From Leisingera sp. ANG-M7 (lineage in GTDB: Bacteria; Pseudomonadota; Alphaproteobacteria; Rhodobacterales; Rhodobacteraceae), in the NCBI RefSeq assembly GCF_000813965.1, contig NZ_JWLI01000007.1:310001-374000 (forward strand): a DNA stretch of 64,000 nt, read 5' to 3'. The first letter of the stretch is position 1. Every line of letters begins with the position of its first letter. The position numbers were made by a program, and so were the translations under genes. Positions 1 to 8,199 of the stretch are shown one piece after another. Below the pieces are notes generated by a model. The model was not told the DNA's origin, ran no database searches, and saw nothing but the letters and a program-made list of their open reading frames with translations.

Positions 1-880
1 TCTTGGCCCAGTCAGCCGACAGGCCCAGCATTTCGCCCAGGGTGCCTTCGCTGCCCAGCAAGCGGTTGATTTCCGGGTTCTCGGTGCCAGCTGCCATTTC
101 GCCCAGGTTGGCCGAGGTGATGCCCAGCTCTTCTGCCGCGATCAGCGCCATCAGGCTCCAGCGCACAACGTCGCCCCACTCGTGGTCGCCATGGCGGACC
201 AGCGGGCCCAGCGGCTCCTTGGAGATGATTTCCGGCAGGATCACGTGGCCGGCCGGATCGTCGAAGGTGGCGCGGGTTGCGGCCAGGCCGGAAGCGTCAG
301 TGGTGTAGACGTCACAGGCGCCTGCCAGGTACTGCTGCTGCGCTTCGGCGTTGGTTTCGATCGGAACCGGCTCGTAGCTGATGTTGTTGGAGCGGAAGAA
401 GTCCGCCAGGTTCAGCTCGGTGGTGGTGCCGGTCTGGATGCAGACGGTTGCGCCGTCCAGTTCCTTGGCCGAGGACACGCCCAGCTCTTTCGGGACCATG
501 AAGCCCTGGCCGTCATAGTAGTTGACGCCCACGAATTCGAATTTCAGGTCAACGTCGCGGCTGAAGGTCCAGGTGGTGTTGCGGGCCAGCATGTCGATTT
601 CGCCAGACGCCAGCGCGGTAAAGCGGGTCTTGCCGGTGGTCGGCACGAATTCGACAGCGTTGGAGTCGCCCAGCACGGCTGCAGCCACAGCACGGCAGAC
701 GGCAACGTCAAAGCCTTCCCATTCACCGTTTGCATTCGGGGCCGCAAAGCCGACCAGGCCGGTGGTGACGCCGCAGTTCAGCTTGCCGCGGGCCTTCACA
801 TCGTCCAGCGTGCCAGCAGATGCTGCGCCAGCCGCAAGACCGGCAAAGGTCATTGCGCCCAAAATAACGGATTTTTTCAT
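1..880 (-). CDS. aapJ: General L-amino-acid ABC transporter substrate-binding protein, 5' part (continues beyond the window)
   Basis: Periplasmic solute-binding protein of the AapJ/BztA type, which delivers polar and other L-amino acids to the AapQMP permease. Reading from the start at 880, the protein opens with a Sec signal peptide (MKKSVILGAMTFAGLA, likely cleaved after ASA). The mature N-terminus LDDVKARGKLNCGV and the stretch WEGFDVAVCRAVAAAVLGD are typical of bacterial SBP family 3. The motif FTALASGEIDMLARNTTWT is the region around the ligand-contact residues in this family. The frame stays open to base 1, so the C-terminus and the permease genes expected downstream lie outside. The call is firm for the family; the symbol rests on recognition of the sequence rather than a search. 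Confidence 0.88.
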   Translation of the reverse strand, partial: MKKSVILGAMTFAGLAAGAASAGTLDDVKARGKLNCGVTTGLVGFAAPNANGEWEGFDVAVCRAVAAAVLGDSNAVEFVPTTGKTRFTALASGEIDMLARNTTWTFSRDVDLKFEFVGVNYYDGQGFMVPKELGVSSAKELDGATVCIQTGTTTELNLADFFRSNNISYEPVPIETNAEAQQQYLAGACDVYTTDASGLAATRATFDDPAGHVILPEIISKEPLGPLVRHGDHEWGDVVRWSLMALIAAEELGITSANLGEMAAGTENPEINRLLGSEGTLGEMLGLSADWAK

Positions 881-1111
881 ATTTACCTCTTCCTGATAGC
901 CCGCCATTCGGCGGTTCTTATTTTCCGGCGATCCCCCGCCGGATATGAGACTGAAGAAGGGTTTGCCCCTAATTCGTGGCTGAGTTTGGGCGCATTCATC
1001 AGCAAACGTCAAGTGCGGTATCAGGAATTTCGATGTACGAATTCCGCACGAACGGGGTCCGCGCGGAATTTTATTTCAGGTCCGGCTGTGGATAAGTAAT
1101 TTCTTATCCGG
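881..1111. other. Intergenic region between aapJ and the ATP12 gene
   Basis: About 230 bases with no gene recognised; it must hold the aapJ promoter. Two dyads are visible. GGATAAG/CTTATCC (1090-1096 and 1103-1109) lies 2 bases beyond the ATP12 stop codon, but no T-run follows it on the minus strand, so it is only a weak terminator candidate. The second is an interrupted GGAATT/AATTCC dyad near 1024-1046, with flanking GTGCGG and CCGCAC, upstream of aapJ. Confidence 0.4.
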
Positions 1112-1816
1112 TCAGGAGAAATCGTAGAATCGCTTGGCGTGCAGGAATTCCTGCCGTTTCACCTCGGCTGCAGCCTGGGCTTCCTCGTCCTCGCCCCACT
1201 GCTCTTCCTGCCAGCGTTCATCCAGGCGCGACAGCTGCCAGATTTCATCGGCACTGCGCCAGCCGGAAGCAGCTGCAAACCCAAGGATCAAAGAGCCTGA
1301 AATGCCTACCAGGTCGTGAAATGCGGCCAGCTGGAAAGGCGTCATGGCGCGGGTTTTTTCTGCCAGAACCGCCAGGGCGGCGGCCTCCTGCGGCTGGTGC
1401 AGAACCCCGGTCCGGGGCTGCAGGCGCACCCCCAGTTCCGCTTCCGCCCAGTCCAGAACCGGGTCCCATTCGGCGGCCTGCCGGGACGCCAGCTCAACCG
1501 GAGAGTCCGCCCGGTAGCACAACAAATCGCTGTCGCCGTACTCAGACAGCATCGCCGCAACTTCGGTGTGCTGATGTGTCACCTTGTCGATTGCGGCATT
1601 TGCAGAGCGGGTGCAGGGCATGGTTTTCGGGTCAACTGATTCGGTTTGGGCGTCCCATTCCGCGGCAATCGCCTCTGCCATTTCCCGTGTTGGCACCGCC
1701 AGCGCCGCCTTGGCCGGGGTCTTGACCCGGCGGCCGTCCAGCTCCACTGCGAAACCTTCTACGGTTTCTGCCACGGTGACCTCTTTCCAGAACCGCTTTT
1801 GTGCCCAGCCGCTCAT
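1112..1816 (-). CDS. ATP12-family F1-ATPase assembly chaperone
   Basis: Protein of 234 residues matching the ATP12 family, chaperones for the alpha subunit of F1 ATP synthase that are found in mitochondria and alphaproteobacteria. The N-terminal RFWKEVTVAE followed by ELDGRRVKTPAKAAL is the family signature. It is followed by AIAAEWDAQ and a stretch with a conserved asparagine (SANAAIDKV); the C-terminal half is helical (ISGSLILGFA). It is cytoplasmic, with no signal peptide. The start lies 3 bases after the stop of the HAD phosphatase gene, so it is the last gene of an overlapping run transcribed leftward. No ATP synthase gene is in view. Confidence 0.88.
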   Translation of the reverse strand: MSGWAQKRFWKEVTVAETVEGFAVELDGRRVKTPAKAALAVPTREMAEAIAAEWDAQTESVDPKTMPCTRSANAAIDKVTHQHTEVAAMLSEYGDSDLLCYRADSPVELASRQAAEWDPVLDWAEAELGVRLQPRTGVLHQPQEAAALAVLAEKTRAMTPFQLAAFHDLVGISGSLILGFAAASGWRSADEIWQLSRLDERWQEEQWGEDEEAQAAAEVKRQEFLHAKRFYDFS

Positions 1817-1819
1817 ATC

Positions 1820-2488
1820 CTAGCCCTTCCAGATCTCTGCCAGCAGCGGGCGCAGCTCCGCGAAATCGCGGATCAGGTAGTCGGCGCCCAATGTCTCTGC
1901 CGGGTGATAGCCCCAGGGCACGGCGATGGTGGTGACTCCCGCTGCGCGCCCCATTTCAATGTCAAACCGCGTGTCGCCGATCATCACGGTGCTTGCCCGC
2001 TCCACACCGGTCTCCGCCATCGCCGTCAGCACCATCGACGGATGCGGTTTCGACGGGTGGTGATCCGCCACCTGGCGAGTTACGAAACAATTCAGCCCAT
2101 GCGCCGCGATCAGCGCCTCCACGCCGCGCTGGGATTTGCCGGTGGCGACCCCCAGCAGGTATTCCGGCACCTCATTGAGCTCCGCCAGCATCTCCTGCGT
2201 GCCGGGATAAAGCGGCGAATGCGCCGCGCCGGCCGCCTCGCGCGCCAGCATGTAAGAGGACTTGTAGCCCTCCACCAGCGCGTCCAGTGTAGCGGCGTCC
2301 TGCTCCGGCGCCAGTTCCGCCATCGCCAAAGGCAGCGACAAGCCAACGATGGACAGGATCATCTCGCGCGGCGGTGTTTCCAGCCCAACCCCTTGAAAAG
2401 CCTCATCCATCGCGCCAGTGATCGCGCCCTGGCTGTCCACCAGGGTGCCGTCCACGTCAAACAGGATCAGCCGCAGGTCCGCGCTCAC
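1820..2488 (-). CDS. HAD-superfamily hydrolase (phosphoglycolate-phosphatase-like, subfamily IA)
   Basis: Protein of 222 residues with the four HAD motifs: FDVDGTLVDS (nucleophile Asp11, general acid Asp13), GVATGKS (motif II), a lysine in the HHPSKPHPSM segment (motif III), and MIGDTRFDIEM (motif IV). The cap domain between motifs I and II is helical, typical of subfamily IA phosphatases such as Gph. The substrate cannot be read from the sequence; small phosphorylated metabolites are usual. It overlaps the upstream pseudouridine synthase gene by 4 bases (ATGA), indicating translational coupling. Confidence 0.88.
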   Translation of the reverse strand: MSADLRLILFDVDGTLVDSQGAITGAMDEAFQGVGLETPPREMILSIVGLSLPLAMAELAPEQDAATLDALVEGYKSSYMLAREAAGAAHSPLYPGTQEMLAELNEVPEYLLGVATGKSQRGVEALIAAHGLNCFVTRQVADHHPSKPHPSMVLTAMAETGVERASTVMIGDTRFDIEMGRAAGVTTIAVPWGYHPAETLGADYLIRDFAELRPLLAEIWKG

Positions 2489-3531
2489 TTCAGATCCTCG
2501 AACGGGTCGTCCGCTGCCAGGTCCTCGGTCCAGCCGAAGGTTTCCCAGCTTTCCTTCATATGCTCCGGCAGCGGCGCCACCACCGAGACCTGCTTGTGCG
2601 TCACCGGGTGCTCAAACACCATCCGGCGCGCGTGCAGATGCAGCTTCTTGGAGATCACGCCGCCGATCGAGGCCCCCCATCCGTCGCCCAGGTTCTCCTG
2701 CCCGGAGCCGCCGTATTTACCGTCGCCCGCAATCGGATGGCCCATGCCGGACATATGCGCCCGCAGCTGGTGGGTGCGCCCGGTGATCGGCTCCATCGCC
2801 ACCCATGCGGCGCGGCTGGCCACCCGGTAAAGCGTGGCATAAAGCGTATGCGCCCGCTTGGCGCCGGGCGTGTCGTCAATGTCGTGCGGATGCACGTTGA
2901 TCATCTTCTCGCCCTCGCCGGATTTGCCATGCCCCGGCGCCTTCACCAGCCCGTTCTTGATCTCCCCCAGATAGGGCGTCGGCACGCCGGCCACCAAGGC
3001 CCAGTAAATTTTGCGGGTGTTCTTGTGGCGGAACGCAGCGGTCAGCCCATGCGCCGCCTTGCGGTTGCGCGCCAGCACCAGCACGCCGGAGGTGTCCTTG
3101 TCGATCCGGTGCACCAGCTTGGGCTTATCCTCCAGCCCGAACTTCAGCGCCTCTGCCAGACCGTCCACATGTTTGGTGGTGCCAGACCCGCCCTGCACCG
3201 CCAGCCCGGCGGGCTTGTTCAGCACGATCACGTCATCGTCGCGGTAAATGACGCAGTCGCGGATCATCTTGGCGTCGGCATCGGAAACCCGCATCTCGCG
3301 CGGGGCGGCAGGTTTCAGGTCGCTGTCCGCCAGCGGCGGCACCCGCACCACCTGCCCCGCCTCGACGCGGGTATTGGCCTTCACGCGGGTGCCGTCCAGC
3401 CGCAGCTCGCCCTTGCGGCACATCTTCTCGATGCGGCCCTGGTTCACATGCGGAAACAGCCGCCGCAGCCAGCGGTCAATGCGCTGGCCGCCATCGTCTT
3501 CGCTGACGGTAATCATCTGAACGCCGCTCAT
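2485..3531 (-). CDS. RluA-family RNA pseudouridine synthase (RluC-like)
   Basis: Protein of 348 residues with an N-terminal S4 RNA-binding domain (about residues 15-65, QRIDRWLRRLFPHVNQGRI) and a C-terminal RluA catalytic domain. The hallmark HRIDKDTSGVLVLAR places the catalytic aspartate at residue 144. Later GRTHQLRAHM and the PIAGDGKYGG segment are standard for enzymes isomerising uridines in 23S rRNA. RluC is the best guess from the S4 domain plus length, but RluD cannot be excluded. It overlaps crcB upstream and the HAD gene downstream by 4 bases each. Confidence 0.88.
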   Translation of the reverse strand: MSGVQMITVSEDDGGQRIDRWLRRLFPHVNQGRIEKMCRKGELRLDGTRVKANTRVEAGQVVRVPPLADSDLKPAAPREMRVSDADAKMIRDCVIYRDDDVIVLNKPAGLAVQGGSGTTKHVDGLAEALKFGLEDKPKLVHRIDKDTSGVLVLARNRKAAHGLTAAFRHKNTRKIYWALVAGVPTPYLGEIKNGLVKAPGHGKSGEGEKMINVHPHDIDDTPGAKRAHTLYATLYRVASRAAWVAMEPITGRTHQLRAHMSGMGHPIAGDGKYGGSGQENLGDGWGASIGGVISKKLHLHARRMVFEHPVTHKQVSVVAPLPEHMKESWETFGWTEDLAADDPFEDLK

Positions 3532-3908
3532 GCGAACACTCCTCTTGCGGCCATCAGGCCCAGAAACAATCCGCCGACCGACAGGCCCACGGACAAAGCT
3601 ACATAGAGCGCCGCCTGCCCGAAGGCGCCGCGCTCGATCAGGTTGGCGGTCTCCAGCGAGAACGCCGAGAAGGTGGTGAACCCGCCCAGCAGCCCGGTCA
3701 TCACCAGCGGGCTAAACCACGTCAGGTCCCGCAGCGCCGCCGCCACCACGAACATCCCCATCAGAAAAGAGCCGAGGATGTTCACCGTCAGGATCGCCAC
3801 CGGGAAATCGTGATGCCCCAGCAGCCGGATGATGCCCAGCCCGGCCAGATAGCGGCACACCGCCCCGATTGCGCCGCCAAGGGCCACCATGGAAACCGAA
3901 GAAATCAT
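3528..3908 (-). CDS. crcB: CrcB/Fluc-type fluoride channel
   Basis: Small polytopic membrane protein of 126 residues with four predicted helices. The signature stretch GLLGGFTTFSAFSLE contains the Phe/Thr/Ser residues that line the fluoride pathway, and VNILGSFLMG is the family's conserved Asn region. Fluc proteins work as dual-topology dimers that export fluoride. The open frame extends to 4001, but the extra 31 residues would run through an extragenic repeat, and homologous proteins begin at the hydrophobic helix, so I place the start at 3908. It overlaps the pseudouridine synthase by ATGA. No fluoride riboswitch was recognised upstream. Confidence 0.85.
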   Translation of the reverse strand: MISSVSMVALGGAIGAVCRYLAGLGIIRLLGHHDFPVAILTVNILGSFLMGMFVVAAALRDLTWFSPLVMTGLLGGFTTFSAFSLETANLIERGAFGQAALYVALSVGLSVGGLFLGLMAARGVFA

Positions 3909-3995
3909 CCCCGTCCTGTCGCCGGCGCAGGCAGGGATGTCAAGTTTTGCCCGTATTGCACGGCGCGCAGGGCTGCCAGCAAAAGGCTCCCGCCC

Positions 3996-4051
3996 TTTCA
4001 TCTTTCCCCAAATACTCCCGCCGGAGGCAGCGGCTTTGCCGGCAAAGCCGC
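3996..4051 (-). repeat. Extragenic GGAGTATTT-type repeat plus perfect palindrome after rarA
   Basis: Immediately past the rarA stop lies a perfect 22-base palindrome (4030-4051, arms GCGGCTTTGCC/GGCAAAGCCGC), able to form an 11-bp hairpin on the minus strand. It is followed by CCGGCGGGAGTATTTGGGG (read on the minus strand). The second part closely resembles the arms of the inverted repeat at 6903-6969, suggesting a dispersed family at gene 3' ends. Terminator function is plausible, but the U-run is poor. Confidence 0.6.
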
Positions 4052-4052
4052 T

Positions 4053-5375
4053 TCACTTGTTCCGCTTCAGCCTGAGGTTCGCGAAATAATCCGTGCGCCG
4101 CTTCAGCTCGCGCTCAAACCCGCGCTCCACCGGCTGATAAAGCACCGGCCGCTTTACACCGTCTGGAAAGTAGTTCTGGCCTGAAAAGCCGTCCTCGGCG
4201 TCGTGGTCATAGGCATAGCCGTCACCGTATCCCTGCTCCGCCATCAGCTTGGTCGGGGCGTTCAGGATGTGCTTGGGCGGCGGTGCGCTGCCGGTCTGCT
4301 TGGCCAGCCGCCGGGCGGCCTTGATGCCCACATAGACCGCATTGGATTTCGGCGCCAGCGCCAGGTAGACGGCGGCATTCGCCAGCGCCAGCTCGCCCTC
4401 CGGGCTGCCAAGGCGCTCATAAGTCTGCCAGGCATTGAGGCAAACCGTATTGGCCTGCGGGTCGGCCATTCCGATGTCCTCGGTCGACATCATTGTCAGC
4501 CGCCGGGCCAGAAACCGCGGATCCTCGCCGCCCTCCAGCATCCGCGCCAGCCAGTAAAGCGCCGCATCCGGATCAGAGCCGCGGATGGATTTGTGCAGGG
4601 CGGAGATCAGGTTGTAGTGCTCGTCGCCGGACTTGTCGAATTTGGCCGCGCGGCGCATCAGCCGGCCGGACAGCGCCTCGCGCCCCAGCGGGGCCTCCAC
4701 CTTCCAGGCGGCAACTTGTTCGATCAGGTTCAAAAGCGCCCGCCCGTCGCCATCGGCCATCTCATGCAGCGCGTCGCGGGCATCGCCCGACAGCGGCAGG
4801 GCGCGGCCCAGCTCCTTCTCCGCGCGCTGGGTCAGGCGCTCCAGATCGGCAAGCTGCAGGCGCTCCAGCACCAGCACCTGGCTGCGCGACAGAACAGCGG
4901 CGTTCAGCTCGAACGAGGGGTTCTCGGTTGTCGCCCCCACCAGGAGGATGGTGCCATCCTCCATATGCGGCAGGAAGCCGTCCTGCTGGGCCTTGTTGAA
5001 GCGGTGGATCTCATCCACGAACAGCAGTGTCCCCTGCCCGTTCTGGCGGCGGATTTTCGCGGCCTCGAACACTTTGCGCAGGTCCGGCACGCCGGTGAAA
5101 ATCGCCGAAATCTGCACGAAATGCAGATCCGTCTCCTGCGCCAAAAGCCGCGCAATGGTGGTCTTGCCCACCCCCGGCGGCCCCCAGAAGATCAGCGACG
5201 ACAAGGACCCCGAAGCCAGCATCACACCCAAGGGCGCCTCCGGCCCCAGCACCTGTTCCTGGCCGATCACATCCGCCAGCGACTGCGGCCGCAGCCGATC
5301 GGCCAGCGGCCGGTTCTTGCTGGCCTGCTGCGCCTCGCCCTTGGCAGGCTCTGGACTGCCGAACAGGTCCGCCAT
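4053..5375 (-). CDS. rarA: Replication-associated recombination protein A (RarA/MgsA AAA+ ATPase)
   Basis: Protein of 440 residues, the usual RarA length. Walker A GPPGVGKTT lies at residues 65-73 and Walker B LLFVDEIHRF near 117-126, with sensor 1 LLVGATTENPSF. The C-terminal MgsA domain includes EDIGMADP and the conserved CLNAWQTYERLGSPEGELAL. RarA is a clamp-loader-like ATPase acting at stalled forks. Its ATG shares one base with the stop of the upstream protease gene (TGATG), so the two are probably translated together. A hairpin and repeat sit just after its stop codon. Confidence 0.94.
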   Translation of the reverse strand: MADLFGSPEPAKGEAQQASKNRPLADRLRPQSLADVIGQEQVLGPEAPLGVMLASGSLSSLIFWGPPGVGKTTIARLLAQETDLHFVQISAIFTGVPDLRKVFEAAKIRRQNGQGTLLFVDEIHRFNKAQQDGFLPHMEDGTILLVGATTENPSFELNAAVLSRSQVLVLERLQLADLERLTQRAEKELGRALPLSGDARDALHEMADGDGRALLNLIEQVAAWKVEAPLGREALSGRLMRRAAKFDKSGDEHYNLISALHKSIRGSDPDAALYWLARMLEGGEDPRFLARRLTMMSTEDIGMADPQANTVCLNAWQTYERLGSPEGELALANAAVYLALAPKSNAVYVGIKAARRLAKQTGSAPPPKHILNAPTKLMAEQGYGDGYAYDHDAEDGFSGQNYFPDGVKRPVLYQPVERGFERELKRRTDYFANLRLKRNK

Positions 5376-6781
5376 CAGGTGCGGAACCGCAGGGTGACGC
5401 GCTGGCCGCGGCGGTTCAGGTCCAGCTGAATCCAGCGGCCGCTGTTGGCAAGGATGGCATAGACGTCCTCAGTGCCGGTGACGGGCTGGCCGTTCACTGC
5501 CAGCAGCGCGTCGCCGGGCTGCACCCCGCCGCGGCCCGCATAAGGGCCGGGATCGGTCACCACCACGCCCTCCGCCGACAGCGGCAGGCCGAGGCGGGCG
5601 ATAACCTGCGGATTGATCTGCGCCACGGTCAGGCCGGGCAGCGCGGTCTTTTCATCCAGCTGCACCGGGTTGGCGGGCGGCTGGTCCGGCGCGGTGATCA
5701 TTGGCACCGCCACCACATCGCGCTCCGCCCCGCGCAGGCGGGTGATCTCCGCCGTGCCGCCCAGGCCGGAGACCGACATGCGGAACACCATTTCGGAGGG
5801 CGAATTCACCACCTCGCCATCCACATGGGTGATCACGTCACCCACCTTGAAACCCGCCTTGGCAAAGGGGCTTTCGCGGTGCAGGTCGGAGACCACCATG
5901 CCCTCCGGCACGTCCATACCCATTGAGGCCGCAAGGTCCGCATCCACCGGCTGCCCGGCCATGCCGGCCCAGGGGCGCTGAAATTCCTCAGCGCCGTTTT
6001 GCGCCTGTTCCACGAACTGCTTGACCAGGTTGGCGGGGATCGCAAAGCCGATGCCGTTGGAGCCGCCGGAGCGGGACAGGATGCGAGTGTTGATGCCAAT
6101 GAGATCGCCATTCACGTCGATCAGCGCGCCGCCGGAGTTGCCCGGGTTGATCGGCGCGTCGGTCTGGATGTAGTAGCCGAAACCGTCACCCGCCCCCATG
6201 CCGGTGCGCGCAAGCCCGGAGATGATGCCGCTGCTGACAGTCTGGCCGACCCCGAACGGGTTGCCGATCGCCAGCGCCAGCTCGCCCACCTCGACCTCAT
6301 CGCTGTCGCGCAGGTCCAGATGCGGCAGGTCTTCGGCCTCATCCAGCTGCAGGATCGCCAGGTCGCTGGCCTTGTCGCCCAGGATTACCCGCGCATTGTA
6401 CTCGCGCCGGTCATTGGTCACCACGCGGATTTCCGTGGCGCTGCCGACAACGTGGTAGTTGGAAACCACGATGCCATCCGCCGACAGGATCACCCCCGAC
6501 CCCAGCGAATTCTCCACCCGCGGCTGCGGCTTGGCGAAACCGCGGAAGAAATCATCGAAGAACGGATCGTTCATGAAGGGCGACCGCCGGCGCTGCTGCA
6601 CCTGGCGCACCACCTTGGCATAGATGTTGACCACCGCCGGAGAGGCTTCTTTGACCAGCGGCGCAAACCCCAGCGCGATCTCTGCCTGGGACTGCGGCAC
6701 CCTGGTTTCAGCGGCGGCGGGCAAGGCCAGCGCAGGCAGGGCAAGGCACAGGGCAAAGGCGGTCAGGGCTGGGCGGATCAT
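5375..6781 (-). CDS. Do-type periplasmic serine endopeptidase (DegP/DegQ family)
   Basis: HtrA-family protease and chaperone of 468 residues. From the chosen start (MIRPALTAFALCLALPALA) there is a signal peptide cleaved near AAA-ETRV. The catalytic triad is visible: His110 in VVSNYHVVG, Asp140 in DKASDLAIL and Ser216 in NPGNSGGALID. Two PDZ domains follow (about 265-360 and 375-465). The open frame runs 51 codons further upstream, but that extension has no signal-peptide character and lies in an intergenic zone. It heads the leftward run protease-rarA-crcB-RluA-HAD-ATP12. DegQ versus DegP cannot be decided from sequence alone. Confidence 0.9.
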   Translation of the reverse strand: MIRPALTAFALCLALPALALPAAAETRVPQSQAEIALGFAPLVKEASPAVVNIYAKVVRQVQQRRRSPFMNDPFFDDFFRGFAKPQPRVENSLGSGVILSADGIVVSNYHVVGSATEIRVVTNDRREYNARVILGDKASDLAILQLDEAEDLPHLDLRDSDEVEVGELALAIGNPFGVGQTVSSGIISGLARTGMGAGDGFGYYIQTDAPINPGNSGGALIDVNGDLIGINTRILSRSGGSNGIGFAIPANLVKQFVEQAQNGAEEFQRPWAGMAGQPVDADLAASMGMDVPEGMVVSDLHRESPFAKAGFKVGDVITHVDGEVVNSPSEMVFRMSVSGLGGTAEITRLRGAERDVVAVPMITAPDQPPANPVQLDEKTALPGLTVAQINPQVIARLGLPLSAEGVVVTDPGPYAGRGGVQPGDALLAVNGQPVTGTEDVYAILANSGRWIQLDLNRRGQRVTLRFRT

Positions 6782-6902
6782 GGGGGCTCCCGTTTGTTGC
6801 TGCGTGAAGGATATGCGGAGCGCGCGCCCGGATTGCAAGGCATCAGCAGGTCCGGAAGCAGAGGGGCGCTGGCCCTCTTGGCCTGACGGCCAATTCACCC
6901 CG

Positions 6903-6969
6903 GAGTATTTTCCGCAAAGAAGAAGAGGCGGCAATTTAAAGCAGGGTCTTCTTCTTTGCCAAAATACTC
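6903..6969. repeat. Long inverted repeat between the DAHP synthase and protease genes
   Basis: Two arms of 23-24 bases (6903-6926 and 6947-6969) are near-perfect inverted copies, differing only at CCG versus GG in the middle. Each arm reads GAGTATTTT...CAAAGAAGAAGA. The arms match the repeat after rarA. Transcribed from either strand it would fold into a long hairpin, so a bidirectional stop or an mRNA-stability element is possible. Confidence 0.75.
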
Positions 6970-7012
6970 AATGCCGAAGGCATGCGCCGCAAGGCGCGCG
7001 CCGATGGCAGCT

Positions 7013-8092
7013 TTATGCGTCGGCCAGGTCCCTCTGCGCGGCGAGCGTGCGGCGTTTGGCAACGGCTGCGGCCAGATGCTCCAGTTCTGCCACGGTGTCC
7101 TCCCATCCCAGGCAGCCGTCAGTGATGGACTGGCCGTAGGTAAGCTCCCCCTTGCCCAGGTCCTGTCGGCCCGCCACCAGATGGCTTTCGATCATCACGC
7201 CGGTGATGCGGCTGTCGCCGCCGGCGATCTGCGCCGCCACATCGCGCAGCACCGCGGGCTGCTGCATCGGATCCTTGCCGCTGTTGGCGTGGCTGGCGTC
7301 GATCATCACATGGCCGCGGATGCCGTCCTTTTCCGCCAGCTTGCAGGCCGCATCGACGGAAGCCGCATCATAGTTGGTGCCGCCGCCGCCGCGCAGGATC
7401 AGGTGGCAGTCCGGGTTGCCGCTGGTGGCCGCAATTGCCGCACGGCCCGATTTGGCCAGCGCCATGAAATGATGCGGATGGGCGGCAGAGCGCACCGCAT
7501 CCACCGCGATCTGCACATTGCCGCGGGTGCCGTTCTTGAAGCCCACCGGGCAGCTGAGGCCGGAGGCCATCTCGCGGTGGATCTGGCTTTCGGTGGTGCG
7601 GGCGCCGATGGCGGCCCAGGCGACCAGGTCGGAGATGTATTGCGGCACCGCAGTATCCAGGAACTCTGTCCCGACCGGCAGGCCCAGGGCGTTGATGTCG
7701 AGGCAAAGGCGGCGCGCCAGCCCCAGCCCCTCGTTGATGCGGAAGGAGTTGTCGAGGCCAGGATCATTGATCAGCCCCTTCCAGCCAGAGATGGTGCGGG
7801 GCTTCTCGAAGTAGACCCGCATCACGATCTCAAGTTCGCCTGCCAGCCTCTGGCGCAGCGGGGCCAGCCGTTCGGCGTATTCCATCGCCGCCTTGGGGTC
7901 GTGGATCGAACAGGGGCCGACCACAGCCACCACGCGGCCGTCGCGGCCGTGCAGCACGTCCTGGATGGCGGTGCGGCTGGCCAGCACGGTATCAGTGGCG
8001 GCAGCCGTGGAAGGCATCTGGGCGGCGAGGTCCTCGGGCGAGATGAGTTCCTGTATGCCGGTGATGCGGAGGTTTTCGGTTTGCGGTGTCAT
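7013..8092 (-). CDS. aroG: 3-deoxy-7-phosphoheptulonate (DAHP) synthase, type I
   Basis: First enzyme of the shikimate pathway, condensing phosphoenolpyruvate and erythrose 4-phosphate; 359 residues from the chosen start. Family markers are VVAVVGPCSIHDP, MRVYFEKPRT, GLPVGTEFLD, ARTTESQIHREMASGLS, GFKNGT, LRGGGGTNYD and MIDASHANS, covering the PEP/E4P and metal-binding residues (Cys, His, Glu, Asp). The start at 8092 is preceded by AAGGAAG at good spacing; the longer frame to 8140 would begin inside the attenuator hairpin. Regulation is by transcription attenuation through an aromatic leader peptide at 8200-8277. Assignment to the AroF, AroG or AroH isozyme type is not possible here; the symbol is generic. 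Confidence 0.93.
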   Translation of the reverse strand: MTPQTENLRITGIQELISPEDLAAQMPSTAAATDTVLASRTAIQDVLHGRDGRVVAVVGPCSIHDPKAAMEYAERLAPLRQRLAGELEIVMRVYFEKPRTISGWKGLINDPGLDNSFRINEGLGLARRLCLDINALGLPVGTEFLDTAVPQYISDLVAWAAIGARTTESQIHREMASGLSCPVGFKNGTRGNVQIAVDAVRSAAHPHHFMALAKSGRAAIAATSGNPDCHLILRGGGGTNYDAASVDAACKLAEKDGIRGHVMIDASHANSGKDPMQQPAVLRDVAAQIAGGDSRITGVMIESHLVAGRQDLGKGELTYGQSITDGCLGWEDTVAELEHLAAAVAKRRTLAAQRDLADA

Positions 8093-8138
8093 GTTTTCAG
8101 CTTCCTTGGCGGGAGGCCCGTGGCGCTGCGGCGGATAC

Positions 8139-8167
8139 AAAAAAACCGCCTGCGGGCTGCGGGCGGT
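8139..8167 (-). terminator. Attenuator hairpin of the DAHP synthase leader
   Basis: On the minus strand an ACCGCC/GGCGGT stem (plus-strand arms 8145-8150 and 8162-8167), extended by a GC pair, is followed directly by seven T residues (8139-8145). It lies 33 bases after the leader-peptide stop and about 45 bases before the aroG start, the expected arrangement for an attenuator. Other pairings upstream, such as GCGTT with AACGC near 8184-8208, could serve as alternative structures. Confidence 0.8.
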
Positions 8168-8199
8168 TGGTGGTATCCTGGTGCGTTTCCTGTCTGTGT

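Noticed and set aside
1014-1109. Dyads in the aapJ-ATP12 spacer considered as a riboswitch
   Set aside because: No known riboswitch core is recognisable; the pieces are short, and one lies directly after a stop codon.
2560-3606. A 348-codon plus-strand frame opposite the RluA-type gene
   Set aside because: It is His/Gln/Arg-rich antisense reading of a well-conserved pseudouridine synthase gene and has no ribosome site; long antisense frames are common in GC-rich DNA.
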